From NCBI RefSeq assembly GCF_900112065.1, contig NZ_FOKE01000006.1, positions 372,001 through 436,000 of the forward strand: a DNA stretch of 64,000 nt, in the 5' to 3' direction. Both the position numbers and the translations under genes were made by a program. Under the pieces are notes generated by a model. That model was given only the letters and a program-made list of their open reading frames with translations, searched no databases and was not told the origin of the DNA. This document shows, piece after piece, positions 53,900 to 62,312 of this stretch. Position 1 is the first letter of the stretch, and the number at the start of each line of letters is the position of its first letter. Source of the stretch: Cohnella sp. OV330. Its GTDB lineage: Bacteria > Bacillota > Bacilli > Paenibacillales > Paenibacillaceae.

Positions 53900-55642
53900 A
53901 TGAAGAAGCAGAAAGCAGGACACGAAGCTTTGGCATCAAATTCATTGGATCGAGCCGTTTTTCGGCTTGAAGACTACGGCGCGAAGCCGGATTCCGGCCT
54001 GGATGCCACGGTCGCAATGCGCCGCGCGATCGCCGCGGTTTCGTCCGCAGGAAGACCGGCACTGCTAGCCTGCGGACCGGGGCGATACGATTTTTATCCC
54101 GCAGAGGCCGCGAAGGTGCCTTATTTTATAACGAATACGGCCAGCGAAGCGGAAAATCCAGATATCACGAAGACGATCGGCATTTATCTGAAAAACGTAC
54201 GAGATCTGACGATCGACGGGGGCGGCGCGCTCTTCGTCTTCCACGGCAAGCAAACGATGCTTGCCCTGGATCGCTGCGATCGTATCGCGATTCGTCGGCT
54301 CCGCTTTGACTATGCGGCGCCGACGGTGACGGAGGCGAAAGTGACCGGCGTCGGCGCATACTGGCTGACGCTTGAGGCGCATTCCGACAGCCGATATGAG
54401 ATCGACGACGGCCAATTGTATTGGACCGGAGAAGGCTGGCGATTCCGCGACGGTCCGATGCAGGCATTCGATCCCGCGAGCGATTCGACCTGGCGGATCG
54501 ATAATTTGATTCAAGCGGCTTCCTCGGCGGAGGCGGAGGGGCCGGGGCGGATTCGGCTGCAGTTCGACGCATCCGGCGCGCGGACGCTGTCCGGCATCGA
54601 ACCGGGGTTCGTCCTGCAATGCCGCGACGGCATCCGCGACCAGGTCGGCGTGTTCCTGCTGAACAGCCGGGACGTGACGATGGAGGAGGTCGGCCTGCAC
54701 TTCATGCATGGGTTGGGCGTAGTCGGACAGTACAGCGAGCGCCTTGCTTTTTCGCGGCTCACGCTCGCTCCCCGTCCGGAGACGGGCCGCACCGTTGCCG
54801 CATTCGCGGACTTCATTCATTTGATGGGCTGCAGGGACAAAATCTCAATCGCGGACAGCTTTTTCTCCGGCGCCCACGACGACGCCGTCAATGTGCACGG
54901 TACTTATTTGCGTATCGAGGGGAGGCCCGCGCCAAACCGGCTCCTTGTGCGGTTCATGCATCCGCAGAGCTACGGCTTCGAAGCTTTTCGCGCGGGCGAC
55001 GAGATCGAATTCGCCGGCGCCCGCACGCTGACGGCGAGCGGCATGGGAACGGTCACGGCTGTACAGCGGCTCAGCGACCGGTTGCTCGAATTGTCGCTGG
55101 CGGAGCCGGCGCCGGAGGCAGTCGGCGTGGGGGACGTCGTGGAGAACGTGACCTGGACGCCGGAGGTGCATATCGCCGGCAACCGGTTCGCGCGCATTCC
55201 GACGCGCGGCATCCTCCTGACGACGCGCCGCCCGGCAATCATTGAAAACAATTCGTTCGAACGGACGCGGATGAGCGCCGTTTGGATCGAGGGCGACGCG
55301 TCCTCCTGGTTCGAATCCGGTCCGGTGCGCGATCTGACGATCCGCGGGAACCGGTTCGCCGACTGCGGCGACGCCGACTGTCCGGTAATCGCGATCGTGC
55401 CGGCCGTTTCCGAGCCGGATGCGGAGCGGCCGGTCCACAGCCATATCCGTATCGAGGACAATCGCTTCGAGACGCGGGACGCCATCGTGCTGGAGGCGCG
55501 CGGAACGCGGGGCCTTGCATTCGTCGGCAACGAGATTCGCGCGTCGCAGGCGGCAGGCTTCGGTAAGCCCGACGACGCGATCCGGCTGACGGCATGCGCC
55601 GATACGGACATGCGGGGCAACCGGTTGTTTTTTAGCGGATAA
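53900..55642 (+). CDS. GH110-type alpha-1,3-galactosidase
   Basis: The 580-residue protein is a right-handed beta-helix by repeat pattern (VRDLTIDGGGALFVFHG near 105, RIEDNRFETRDAIVLEA near 525). It has the GH110 signature FSGAHDDAVNVHGTYL with the adjacent Asp327-Asp328 in the catalytic position. GH110 enzymes invertingly remove terminal alpha-1,3-galactose, e.g. from blood group B or linear alpha-Gal epitopes. No signal peptide is present, so it is predicted cytoplasmic. The ATG at 53900 follows AAAGGGGAAAG; an upstream TTG at 53876 is less likely. It ends module B. Confidence 0.86.
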   Translation: MKKQKAGHEALASNSLDRAVFRLEDYGAKPDSGLDATVAMRRAIAAVSSAGRPALLACGPGRYDFYPAEAAKVPYFITNTASEAENPDITKTIGIYLKNVRDLTIDGGGALFVFHGKQTMLALDRCDRIAIRRLRFDYAAPTVTEAKVTGVGAYWLTLEAHSDSRYEIDDGQLYWTGEGWRFRDGPMQAFDPASDSTWRIDNLIQAASSAEAEGPGRIRLQFDASGARTLSGIEPGFVLQCRDGIRDQVGVFLLNSRDVTMEEVGLHFMHGLGVVGQYSERLAFSRLTLAPRPETGRTVAAFADFIHLMGCRDKISIADSFFSGAHDDAVNVHGTYLRIEGRPAPNRLLVRFMHPQSYGFEAFRAGDEIEFAGARTLTASGMGTVTAVQRLSDRLLELSLAEPAPEAVGVGDVVENVTWTPEVHIAGNRFARIPTRGILLTTRRPAIIENNSFERTRMSAVWIEGDASSWFESGPVRDLTIRGNRFADCGDADCPVIAIVPAVSEPDAERPVHSHIRIEDNRFETRDAIVLEARGTRGLAFVGNEIRASQAAGFGKPDDAIRLTACADTDMRGNRLFFSG

Positions 55643-55668
55643 CGGGTCTTAAACCAGGCGCGGCATGT

Positions 55669-55680
55669 ATCGTGTATGAT
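55669..55680 (+). promoter_or_regulatory. Operator-like 12-bp motif before the GntR gene
   Basis: ATCGTGTATGAT here recurs in reverse orientation at 56432-56443 and with one change at 56411-56422. It overlaps a TATGAT -10-like element 33 bases before the GntR start, a position for autoregulation. Confidence 0.6.
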
Positions 55681-55712
55681 AAGATGGAGCAAACATTGAA
55701 GAGGGTGAGCCC

Positions 55713-56375
55713 ATGCCGGACAATCCGCCGTCCTTGAACCGATACGTCCTCGCCGACGAGCTGTATGCATTGCTGAAAAAGCGCATATTGTCCCATGAAA
55801 TGTCCGCAGGAGACAAAATCAATATCGACAAGCTCGCGAGAGACCTGGGCGTCAGCAACATTCCGATCCGCGAGGCGCTCTCGCGGCTTTCATCCGAGGG
55901 ACTCGTATCCGTCGTCCCTTTTAAAGGCATGTTCGTGGCGGCGATGAACGCCAAGGACATCGACGAGATCTTCGAGATCAGACTTTCTCTGGAGTCGCTC
56001 GCCCTGCGCAAAGCGGCAGCCCGCATCCCGAAGGATCGGCTTCGCCTGATTTTGGCCGAGACGAAGGCCCCGCAAGAGGATGCGGACGCGAATCAGGAGT
56101 CTGCGAGCCGGATGTTCAAAATGAACGAAGGGCTGCATGGCACGATATTGGCTTATGCCGACAACGAAAATTTGCAGCGCATGGTCGTGTCGTTGATCGA
56201 GCGTATATACCGCTATTTGAACTTGCTGAACTTTACGATCGCGCTCGCCGACGAAAGGGAGGAGCACGTTCGGATTTTGAACGCGCTGCTTGCGGACGAC
56301 ATGGACGAAGCAGGCGCCGCCTTGGAGCGGCATTTGCAGCGCGCGCGGCAGCGTCTGCGAGACAGTTTTAATTAA
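55713..56375 (+). CDS. GntR-family regulator (FadR/FCD subfamily)
   Basis: The 220-residue protein has a winged helix-turn-helix (about 12-75: GDKINIDKLARDLGVSNIPIREALSRLSSEGLVSVVPFKGMFV) and an all-helical FCD effector domain (about 85-215). The FCD metal-site residues include the Asp/His of the N-LHGTIL and REEHVRIL helices. FCD regulators of this kind commonly sense sugar acids such as gluconate, galactonate or fuconate. It precedes the SDR-enolase-GH29 operon and shares operator-like motifs with it, so it is the probable repressor of that operon. GAGGGTGAG precedes the ATG. Confidence 0.92.
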   Translation: MPDNPPSLNRYVLADELYALLKKRILSHEMSAGDKINIDKLARDLGVSNIPIREALSRLSSEGLVSVVPFKGMFVAAMNAKDIDEIFEIRLSLESLALRKAAARIPKDRLRLILAETKAPQEDADANQESASRMFKMNEGLHGTILAYADNENLQRMVVSLIERIYRYLNLLNFTIALADEREEHVRILNALLADDMDEAGAALERHLQRARQRLRDSFN

Positions 56376-56383
56376 GCAAAAAC

Positions 56384-56400
56384 GGGGAACGATTCCCCTT
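56384..56400 (+). terminator. Weak hairpin after the GntR gene
   Basis: GGGGAA-CGA-TTCCCC followed by TTTA. The stem is only six base pairs, so termination is uncertain. Confidence 0.4.
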
Positions 56401-56410
56401 TACGGAATGA

Positions 56411-56450
56411 ATCATGTATGATACTTTTAAAATCATACACGATTTATGAT
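56411..56450 (+). promoter_or_regulatory. Operator cluster upstream of the sugar-acid operon
   Basis: The palindrome ATCATGTATGAT (56411-56422) and the motif ATCATACACGAT (56432-56443, reverse complement of the site before the GntR gene) lie 21 bases apart. The sequence continues to TTATGAT at 56444-56450. Two helical turns between sites suit dimer pairs of a GntR-family repressor. Confidence 0.6.
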
Positions 56451-56492
56451 TTTGCTAAACCGGCAGCAGCCGGAGAAAGGCAGGGCAGACCC

Positions 56493-57254
56493 ATGCTGCT
56501 AAACGAGAAAGTATGCCTTATTACGGGGGGCGCTTCGGGGATCGGCGAGGTGGCCGCCCGGCGATTCGCTGCCGAAGGCGCGATCGTCGCGGTGGTCGAT
56601 ATCGACGCCGACAACGGGCGCCGCGTCGCGGACGCGATCGCGGCCGAAGGGGGGCGAGCCTTCGCCGTACGCGCGGACGTCTCTTCGGAAGCGGATGTCG
56701 CGCGTGCCGTGGCGGAGATCTTGCAGGCCTACGGCAGGATCGACGTGCTGCTCAACAACGCGGCGACGATCTTGCCCAAGCCGCTTGAAGAGGTGAGCGA
56801 GGAGGAGTGGACGCGCGTCATCTCCATTAACCTGAAAAGCGTGTACCTGACGATCAAGCATGCGATTCCCGCGCTGCGCCGTTCGAAGGGCAACATCGTG
56901 AACATGGCCTCGCTTAACGGTCTCGTGGGCCAGAAGCAAAACGCCGTCTACGCGTCTACGAAGGGAGCGGTCATCGCGATGACGAAGGCGCTGGCGCTCG
57001 ATTATGCGCCCGACGGCGTCCGCGTGAATTGTCTGTGTCCCGCCGGCGTCATGACGCCGCTGCTGGAGCAGTGGCGGCTTCGGCAGCCGGATCCCGACGC
57101 GACGACCCGTCTGCTGAACGACATGCACCCGCTCGGGCGACCGGCCTCGTCCGAGGAGATCGCGGACGCCGCCCTCTTTCTCGCCTCGGAAGGCGCCCGG
57201 TTCATTACCGGCGTCGCGCTGCCCGTGGACGGCGGCGCCTCGCTCGGTTATTGA
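56493..57254 (+). CDS. Short-chain dehydrogenase/reductase, probable sugar dehydrogenase
   Basis: The 253-residue protein is a classical SDR: TGGASGIG dinucleotide loop (about 10-17), NNAA (about 88-91), and the catalytic set Ser140, Tyr153, Lys157 (YASTK). The C-terminal substrate-loop region is conserved (PVDGGASLGY end). An NAD-type acidic residue follows the second strand (VVDIDAD). Beside a sugar-acid dehydratase and a fucosidase, oxidation of L-fucose or another sugar to its lactone is the natural guess. I use ATG 56493; the frame continues upstream, but its first ATG lies inside the operator. Ribosome site is weak (AAAGGCAGGG). Confidence 0.88.
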   Translation: MLLNEKVCLITGGASGIGEVAARRFAAEGAIVAVVDIDADNGRRVADAIAAEGGRAFAVRADVSSEADVARAVAEILQAYGRIDVLLNNAATILPKPLEEVSEEEWTRVISINLKSVYLTIKHAIPALRRSKGNIVNMASLNGLVGQKQNAVYASTKGAVIAMTKALALDYAPDGVRVNCLCPAGVMTPLLEQWRLRQPDPDATTRLLNDMHPLGRPASSEEIADAALFLASEGARFITGVALPVDGGASLGY

Positions 57255-57282
57255 TGCACTTATAAACTTTAGGAGGATACCC

Positions 57283-58380
57283 ATGAAAATCACGAAAGCC
57301 GAAAGCTTTATTTTGCACGTGCCGATCACCCCGCCCATCACCGACGCCATCAACGTCGCCACGCACTGGGGCGTCACCGGCGTCCGCATCGAGACGGACG
57401 AAGGCATCGTCGGGTACGGCTATACCGGGACGACCGCCAAGGGAGACGAGATGATCGCGGATACGATAGACCGCTATTACGCGCCCGCGCTCATCGGCAG
57501 GGACCCTTTTATGGTCAGGCGCATTTGGGACGATCTCCGTTTCGGGCCGATGCACTGGGTCGGACGCGCGGGCATTACGCATATGGCACTCGCGGCCGTG
57601 GACGTCGCGCTCTGGGACATCATGTCCAAGGCGGCCGGCAAGCCGCTCTGGCAGTACCTCGGCGGGCACAAGCCGGACAAGATCAAAGCCTACAACACGA
57701 ACGGCGGCTGGCTCAACTGGAGCAAGGAGCGGCTGATCGCGGACATGACGGCGATGCTGGAGCAGGGCTTCACGGCGGTGAAAATGAAGGTGGGCAAGCC
57801 GGACCCGCGAGAAGATTTCGACCGGGTGCAAGCCGTCCGCAAAGCGATCGGAGACGAGGCGGGGCTCATGATCGACGTCAATCAGCAGTGGAACATCACG
57901 ACGGCGATGACGTGGGGAAAAAAGCTGGAGCAGTTCGACCTGATTTGGCTCGAGGAGCCGCTTAATCCAGACGATATCCCGGGTCACCGCAAGCTGGCCG
58001 ACGAACTGAACGTGCCGATCGCGCTCGGCGAGCATGTGTACAACAAATACGCGTTCCGCGATTATATCGCGCAGGGCGCCGTCGAATACGTCCAGGTGGA
58101 CGTGACGCGGGTGGCCGGCGTGACCGAGTGGCTGCAGGTGGCCGGCCTGGCCGCCGCATACGACCTGCCGGTTTGCCCCCATGTCGGGGATATGGGACAG
58201 ATTCACCAGCATCTCGTGGCGGCGACGCCTAACGCCGTCATGCTCGAATACATTCCGTGGATCCGGCATATTTTCGAGGAGCCGATCGAGGTAGCGAACG
58301 GCTTTTACAAGCTGCCCGAGCTGCCCGGCGCGTCCACGACGATTTTACCGCGTTACTTTGAGGAATATCGCGTTAAATAA
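57283..58380 (+). CDS. Enolase-superfamily sugar-acid dehydratase (mandelate racemase/MLE type)
   Basis: The 365-residue protein has the N-terminal capping domain and a modified TIM barrel. The catalytic KxK is Lys167-Met-Lys169, the metal ligands are Asp198, Glu224 and Glu250, and a general base is His300 (PHVGDM). Such acid-sugar dehydratases remove water from fuconate, galactonate, rhamnonate or tarlarate-type acids to give 2-keto-3-deoxy sugar acids. Exact substrate cannot be told; L-fuconate fits the fucosidase and SDR neighbours. AGGAGG lies seven bases upstream, 28 bases after the SDR stop. Confidence 0.88.
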   Translation: MKITKAESFILHVPITPPITDAINVATHWGVTGVRIETDEGIVGYGYTGTTAKGDEMIADTIDRYYAPALIGRDPFMVRRIWDDLRFGPMHWVGRAGITHMALAAVDVALWDIMSKAAGKPLWQYLGGHKPDKIKAYNTNGGWLNWSKERLIADMTAMLEQGFTAVKMKVGKPDPREDFDRVQAVRKAIGDEAGLMIDVNQQWNITTAMTWGKKLEQFDLIWLEEPLNPDDIPGHRKLADELNVPIALGEHVYNKYAFRDYIAQGAVEYVQVDVTRVAGVTEWLQVAGLAAAYDLPVCPHVGDMGQIHQHLVAATPNAVMLEYIPWIRHIFEEPIEVANGFYKLPELPGASTTILPRYFEEYRVK

Positions 58381-58427
58381 GCGGCGCGGAGCGGAAGCTT
58401 GCGCATTGCCGCATAAGGAGGAGCGAC

Positions 58428-59711
58428 TTGGGCATGAGAGCCTTGCACCCGGAAGCGCAGTGGTTCGACGAAGCGAGATTCGGCCTGTTTATCCACTGGG
58501 GGCCGTATTCCCTGAAGGAGATCGAAGCGTCGTGGCCGCTCCTCGACAAGAGCGACCAGGCGATCGGCGTCGAAGCCTACGAAGCGCTGGCCGACGAATT
58601 CAATCCCGAGCGGTACGATCCCAAGGCTTGGGCGCGCGCGGCGAAGGAAGCCGGGGCCAAGTATGTCGTGCTGACCGCTAAGCACCATGACGGATTTTGC
58701 TTGTTCGACACGAAGACGACGGATTACAACGCCGTCCGGCGAGGGCCGAAGCGCGATCTGATCGCGCCGTATGTCGAAGCAATGAGGGAAGCGGGGCTTA
58801 AAGTCGGTCTCTACTTCACGACGATCGACTGGCACGATCCCGACTTCGCGACGATCCCGATCGCGCCGTGGCTGGCGTCTCCCAAGCCAAACGTCTACGA
58901 TCCGCTTCGATGGTGGTCGTTTCATCAGCGCTTCGTCGAGCAATTGCGGGAGCTGCTGACCAACTACGGCCGGATCGACCTGATTTGGTTCGACGTGCCG
59001 GGGTTCGGCGCGGACCGATGGCGCAGCCACGAGGTGAAGCGGATGATGCTGAACCTGCAGCCGCATCTCGTCATCAACGACCGGCTGCCGGACGCAGGCG
59101 ATTACGAGACGCCCGAGCAGTTCGTGCCGCTTCATCCGCCGGAGGAATGGTGGGAGACGTGCATGACGATGAACCATCAATGGGCGTACCACTCCGATCC
59201 CGATACGTACAAGCCGCCATTGGCGCTGCTCGACACGCTGCTCGAGGTCGCGACCAAAGGCGGCAATCTGCTCCTGAACGTCGGCCCGCGTCCGGACGGT
59301 ACATGGCCGGGGCCGGCGCTCGCGCGGCTGGAAGCGATCGGCGCCTGGCTGCGGCATTCCGGCGAGAGCATTTACGGCACGCAAAGAACGCCGGCGCATT
59401 TTCCTCCGGCGTTCTACGGTCCGACGACCGTCAAGGAGAACACGGTATACCTGCACGTCAGGGATATCCCGAGGTTCCCGCTCGAGCTGCGCGAGATGGG
59501 CGGCGGGGTCCGGGACGTCAAGCTGGTTAAGACGGGCGAAGCGCTCCATTACCGGACGGAAGTCATCAGCGGATTCTCGAGCGGCGTCGACGGGCATCAC
59601 AGCGTCCAGCGGCTTTCGATCGACTTGCCGCAGGCGTTGCTGGACGAGTGGAACACGGTCGTGGCGGTCGAATTCGAAAGCCGTCCCGTCTGGCCTGCCA
59701 AGCGCGGCTGA
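58428..59711 (+). CDS. GH29 alpha-L-fucosidase
   Basis: The 427-residue protein matches GH29: RFGLFIHWGPYS (about 17-28), AKYVVLTAKHHDGFCLFDTKTTDYN (about 75-99), the retaining nucleophile Asp189 in LIWFDVPG, and GGNLLLNVGPRPDG (about 278-291). It lacks a signal peptide and most of a C-terminal beta domain, so it probably hydrolyses alpha-1,3/4- or alpha-1,6-linked fucose inside the cell. AAGGAGGAG supports the TTG at 58428, but ATG 58434 is also possible. It ends the GntR-controlled operon. A 16-base gap with a short palindrome separates it from the convergent kinase gene. Confidence 0.92.
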   Translation: MGMRALHPEAQWFDEARFGLFIHWGPYSLKEIEASWPLLDKSDQAIGVEAYEALADEFNPERYDPKAWARAAKEAGAKYVVLTAKHHDGFCLFDTKTTDYNAVRRGPKRDLIAPYVEAMREAGLKVGLYFTTIDWHDPDFATIPIAPWLASPKPNVYDPLRWWSFHQRFVEQLRELLTNYGRIDLIWFDVPGFGADRWRSHEVKRMMLNLQPHLVINDRLPDAGDYETPEQFVPLHPPEEWWETCMTMNHQWAYHSDPDTYKPPLALLDTLLEVATKGGNLLLNVGPRPDGTWPGPALARLEAIGAWLRHSGESIYGTQRTPAHFPPAFYGPTTVKENTVYLHVRDIPRFPLELREMGGGVRDVKLVKTGEALHYRTEVISGFSSGVDGHHSVQRLSIDLPQALLDEWNTVVAVEFESRPVWPAKRG

Positions 59712-59727
59712 TAGGGCGCCGCGGCGC

Positions 59728-61518
59728 TTAAGCGATCGCGGATCGTTCCGTGCCGTCCTCCGCAGACGCAACCGACGTCCAGACGAGACTGATCGTCGTG
59801 CCCTCGCCCGGCGCGGACCGCACCTCGATCCTGCCGCCCATCGCCTGGACGAGCTCCTTGGCGATCGCCATGCCGAGTCCGCTGCCTTCGGGCGCCCGAT
59901 CGGTGTCCGTGCCGCGGTAGTACCGCTCGAACAGCTGGCTTGCCGTCTCCGCGTCCATGCCGATCCCGTCGTCGCGGAAGTCGACCTGCCAGCCGCCCCC
60001 CGGCCTCTCGAGCAGCTCCACGGTCAGCCGGGTTTCCGGCGGATTGTGGATGAGCGCGTTGGCGACGAGATTTTCGACGACCCGGCCGAACCAGGGCGCG
60101 TGGACGCGCCCGACGATCTGCTGCTCTGGCATCACGCACCGCACGCGAGCGCCGCCGTACCCGGGATGGGCGGCGGCGCATTGCACGCTTTGCGCCAGCA
60201 GCGCGCCGATGTCTGCCGGCTCGAGCGAGGCCGCTCCCGCGTCGTGCCTCAGCCGGTAAGTCAGCGCCAAATCGTTGATCAGGCGATCCATATAGGCCGA
60301 TTTTTCAGCGATCGTGAGGGCGAATTGCCGCATCTCCTCCTCGGTCCAACGGTAAGTATCCGAGGCTAGCAGATGCGCATAGCCCTTAATGGACGAGAGC
60401 GGCGTTTTCAAATCGTGCGACAGGCCCGCGATCCATTCTTCCCGATGCCGCTCCGCGGCCTGTCGCTCGCGCGCTCTTGCGCGAAGCGCTTCGTCCGCCG
60501 AATCGATCGTCCCCATCATTTCCGCGAACATCCGGTCTCCGCGCTTTTTCCCTTTTTTGCCGGAAGCGGGCTTCGGTCCTTGCGCCGACTCGCAGGCATC
60601 CTCCCGGCTGCCCATCCGCCTGATCCGTTCGACCATATGCAGCAGCGGTCCTCCGTACCGATAGCCGTACCAGAGCGCGAGCAGCGCTACGACCAGCATG
60701 GCCGACAGCAAAAACAGCGCGATGCCCTGGAACAGCACGACCGTCTCCGGCGTGAACGAACGGGCGGGCACCGCCTCGCCGTCCGCGCCGCGCACGGGAA
60801 CGTGCACGATCCAGGTCAGTCCCGTCCGCGCGTCGTAGCGGGAATCCAGCGAGGCGTTGTACATATCCCCGTTATGCATGCGCATCGCCAGCTCCGTCAG
60901 CGTATAGGAATTCGGCGCCGTCTCCGGCCTGCGCCACGACGCGTACTCGGAGCCGGCTCGGTCCAGTACCTGCACCCAAGCGCCCGCTTGATCCAGCAAG
61001 GCGACCGTAGCCGCAGGGAACGACAGCTGCGCCCTGCTCAGGGAACCGTCGTCCATGGCCCTGCGGAGCAGATCGTCGGTCGGGGCGCGCAGTCCGTACA
61101 GCATCGTGTACAGGCGGCCGTCGCGGGGCTGGATCCAGATGAACAGACGATAGGGAAAAGAGGCTTTGCCGGACCAATAATCCATCAGTTGCCCGGGGGC
61201 ATAACGGGACAGCAGGTCGGCGGGCGCGTTGAACGCCTGGCGTACGCGTCCGTCCTCGGCCAGGCTCTGCAGCCAGCCGCCGTCCTGGCGCAGCATCCCG
61301 AGCAGCTTCGGGTCGAACCGGAGGAGGCCGTCCGGGCTTGCGTCCGCCTCCTGAATCATCCGGGACAGCCCGCCGGGCGCGAACTCGCGCTCGATCCCGA
61401 TATCCGAGAAACGCTGCCGCATCCAGAGCACGATCGCGGCCGCCAGGACGAGCAATACGATGCCGGCTGCCGCGAGCTGGTAGACGTAGCGGACGATCAG
61501 TCGCTTGCGTATCGTCAT
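59728..61518 (-). CDS. Sensor histidine kinase (HisKA type)
   Basis: The 596-residue protein has two membrane helices (about 11-33 and about 268-292) around an extracytoplasmic sensor of about 230 residues. A cytoplasmic HAMP-like linker with a basic stretch (KPASGKKGKKRG) leads to the HisKA domain with HDLKTPLSSIKGY and an HATPase domain (NLVANALIHN, DDGIGMD, GSGLGMAIAKELV). Its ATG overlaps the regulator stop (ATGA), so the two are coupled. The longer upstream frame overlaps the regulator and is rejected. The sensed signal is unknown; the neighbouring peptidase suggests the envelope. Confidence 0.93.
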   Translation of the reverse strand: MTIRKRLIVRYVYQLAAAGIVLLVLAAAIVLWMRQRFSDIGIEREFAPGGLSRMIQEADASPDGLLRFDPKLLGMLRQDGGWLQSLAEDGRVRQAFNAPADLLSRYAPGQLMDYWSGKASFPYRLFIWIQPRDGRLYTMLYGLRAPTDDLLRRAMDDGSLSRAQLSFPAATVALLDQAGAWVQVLDRAGSEYASWRRPETAPNSYTLTELAMRMHNGDMYNASLDSRYDARTGLTWIVHVPVRGADGEAVPARSFTPETVVLFQGIALFLLSAMLVVALLALWYGYRYGGPLLHMVERIRRMGSREDACESAQGPKPASGKKGKKRGDRMFAEMMGTIDSADEALRARARERQAAERHREEWIAGLSHDLKTPLSSIKGYAHLLASDTYRWTEEEMRQFALTIAEKSAYMDRLINDLALTYRLRHDAGAASLEPADIGALLAQSVQCAAAHPGYGGARVRCVMPEQQIVGRVHAPWFGRVVENLVANALIHNPPETRLTVELLERPGGGWQVDFRDDGIGMDAETASQLFERYYRGTDTDRAPEGSGLGMAIAKELVQAMGGRIEVRSAPGEGTTISLVWTSVASAEDGTERSAIA

Positions 61519-62243
61519 GCGCCGCTCTCCCGGGCAGGCGCGCACAGCTTGTACCCCATGCCCCGGACATTCACGAGCAGCGCGGGCTTGGACGGATCGA
61601 GCTCGATCCGCTCCCGGATCCGATGGATGTGCACCATAACCGTATTGTCGTCGCTGTAGCTGTGCGCGCCCCAGACGCGTTCGTACAGCTCGCTTTTGCC
61701 GAATATCCGGTTCGGATGCTTGCAAAAAAACAGCAGAAGCTGGAAGACGAGCGCGGGACAATTGGTCTCCGTGCCGTCGACGGTCAGCGTGCCGGCGGCT
61801 TCGTCGATGCGGAAGCGGCCGTAATCGTAGGCGGTGCCGACCGGTTCCGCCGCAGGCGCGGATTTCGCAGAATTCAAGTGCCTGCGCAGCTGCGCGCGCA
61901 TGCGGGCGACCACCTCGATCGGATTAAAAGGCTTGACGATATAATCGTCGCCGCCGACCGCGAAGCCGGTCAGCTTGTCGACGTCGGACGTCCGCGCGGT
62001 CAGGAAAAGAATCGGCGCATTCGTCGTCCGGCGGATGTCCGGCGCGATCTCGAGCCCGCTGCGGTCCGGGAGCATGACGTCGAGCAGCACGATATCGTAC
62101 GTCTTGGCGGCGCATGCCGCGACGGCCGACCTGCCGTCCGCGGCCGTGTCGATTTTCGAGAAGCCTTCCTTGCGCAATACCGCCGTCATCATCTGAAGGA
62201 TGGCCAGCTCGTCGTCGACGAGCAGAATCTCTGCTTGTTCCAT
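61515..62243 (-). CDS. OmpR/PhoB-family response regulator
   Basis: The 242-residue protein has a receiver domain (1-120; phospho-acceptor Asp55 in LLDVMLPDRSG, Lys in YIVKPFNP) and an OmpR winged-helix domain (about 140-238: RIFGKSELYERVWGAHSYSDDNTVMVHIHRIRERIE). I chose ATG 62243 rather than GTG 62252, because AGGGGG is eight bases before the ATG and abuts the GTG. It is divergent from an M23-family lipoprotein gene with TTAA repeats between. Confidence 0.94.
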   Translation of the reverse strand: MEQAEILLVDDELAILQMMTAVLRKEGFSKIDTAADGRSAVAACAAKTYDIVLLDVMLPDRSGLEIAPDIRRTTNAPILFLTARTSDVDKLTGFAVGGDDYIVKPFNPIEVVARMRAQLRRHLNSAKSAPAAEPVGTAYDYGRFRIDEAAGTLTVDGTETNCPALVFQLLLFFCKHPNRIFGKSELYERVWGAHSYSDDNTVMVHIHRIRERIELDPSKPALLVNVRGMGYKLCAPARESGA

Positions 62244-62312
62244 CCTGTCCACCCCCTATCGAAACTGATGCCAGTATAGCACGGCGACCCGCGAACGGGC
62301 TGTCGCGGCGTC

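Noticed and set aside
56418..56492. Extended N-terminus for the SDR starting at 56418
   Set aside because: The ATG lies inside the operator motif and the extra residues do not fit the SDR fold, which starts at the LNEKVCLITGG strand.
61519..61761. 81-codon extension of the OmpR-linked kinase
   Set aside because: It would run through the response-regulator gene out of frame; the ATGA overlap at 61515-61518 gives a natural start.
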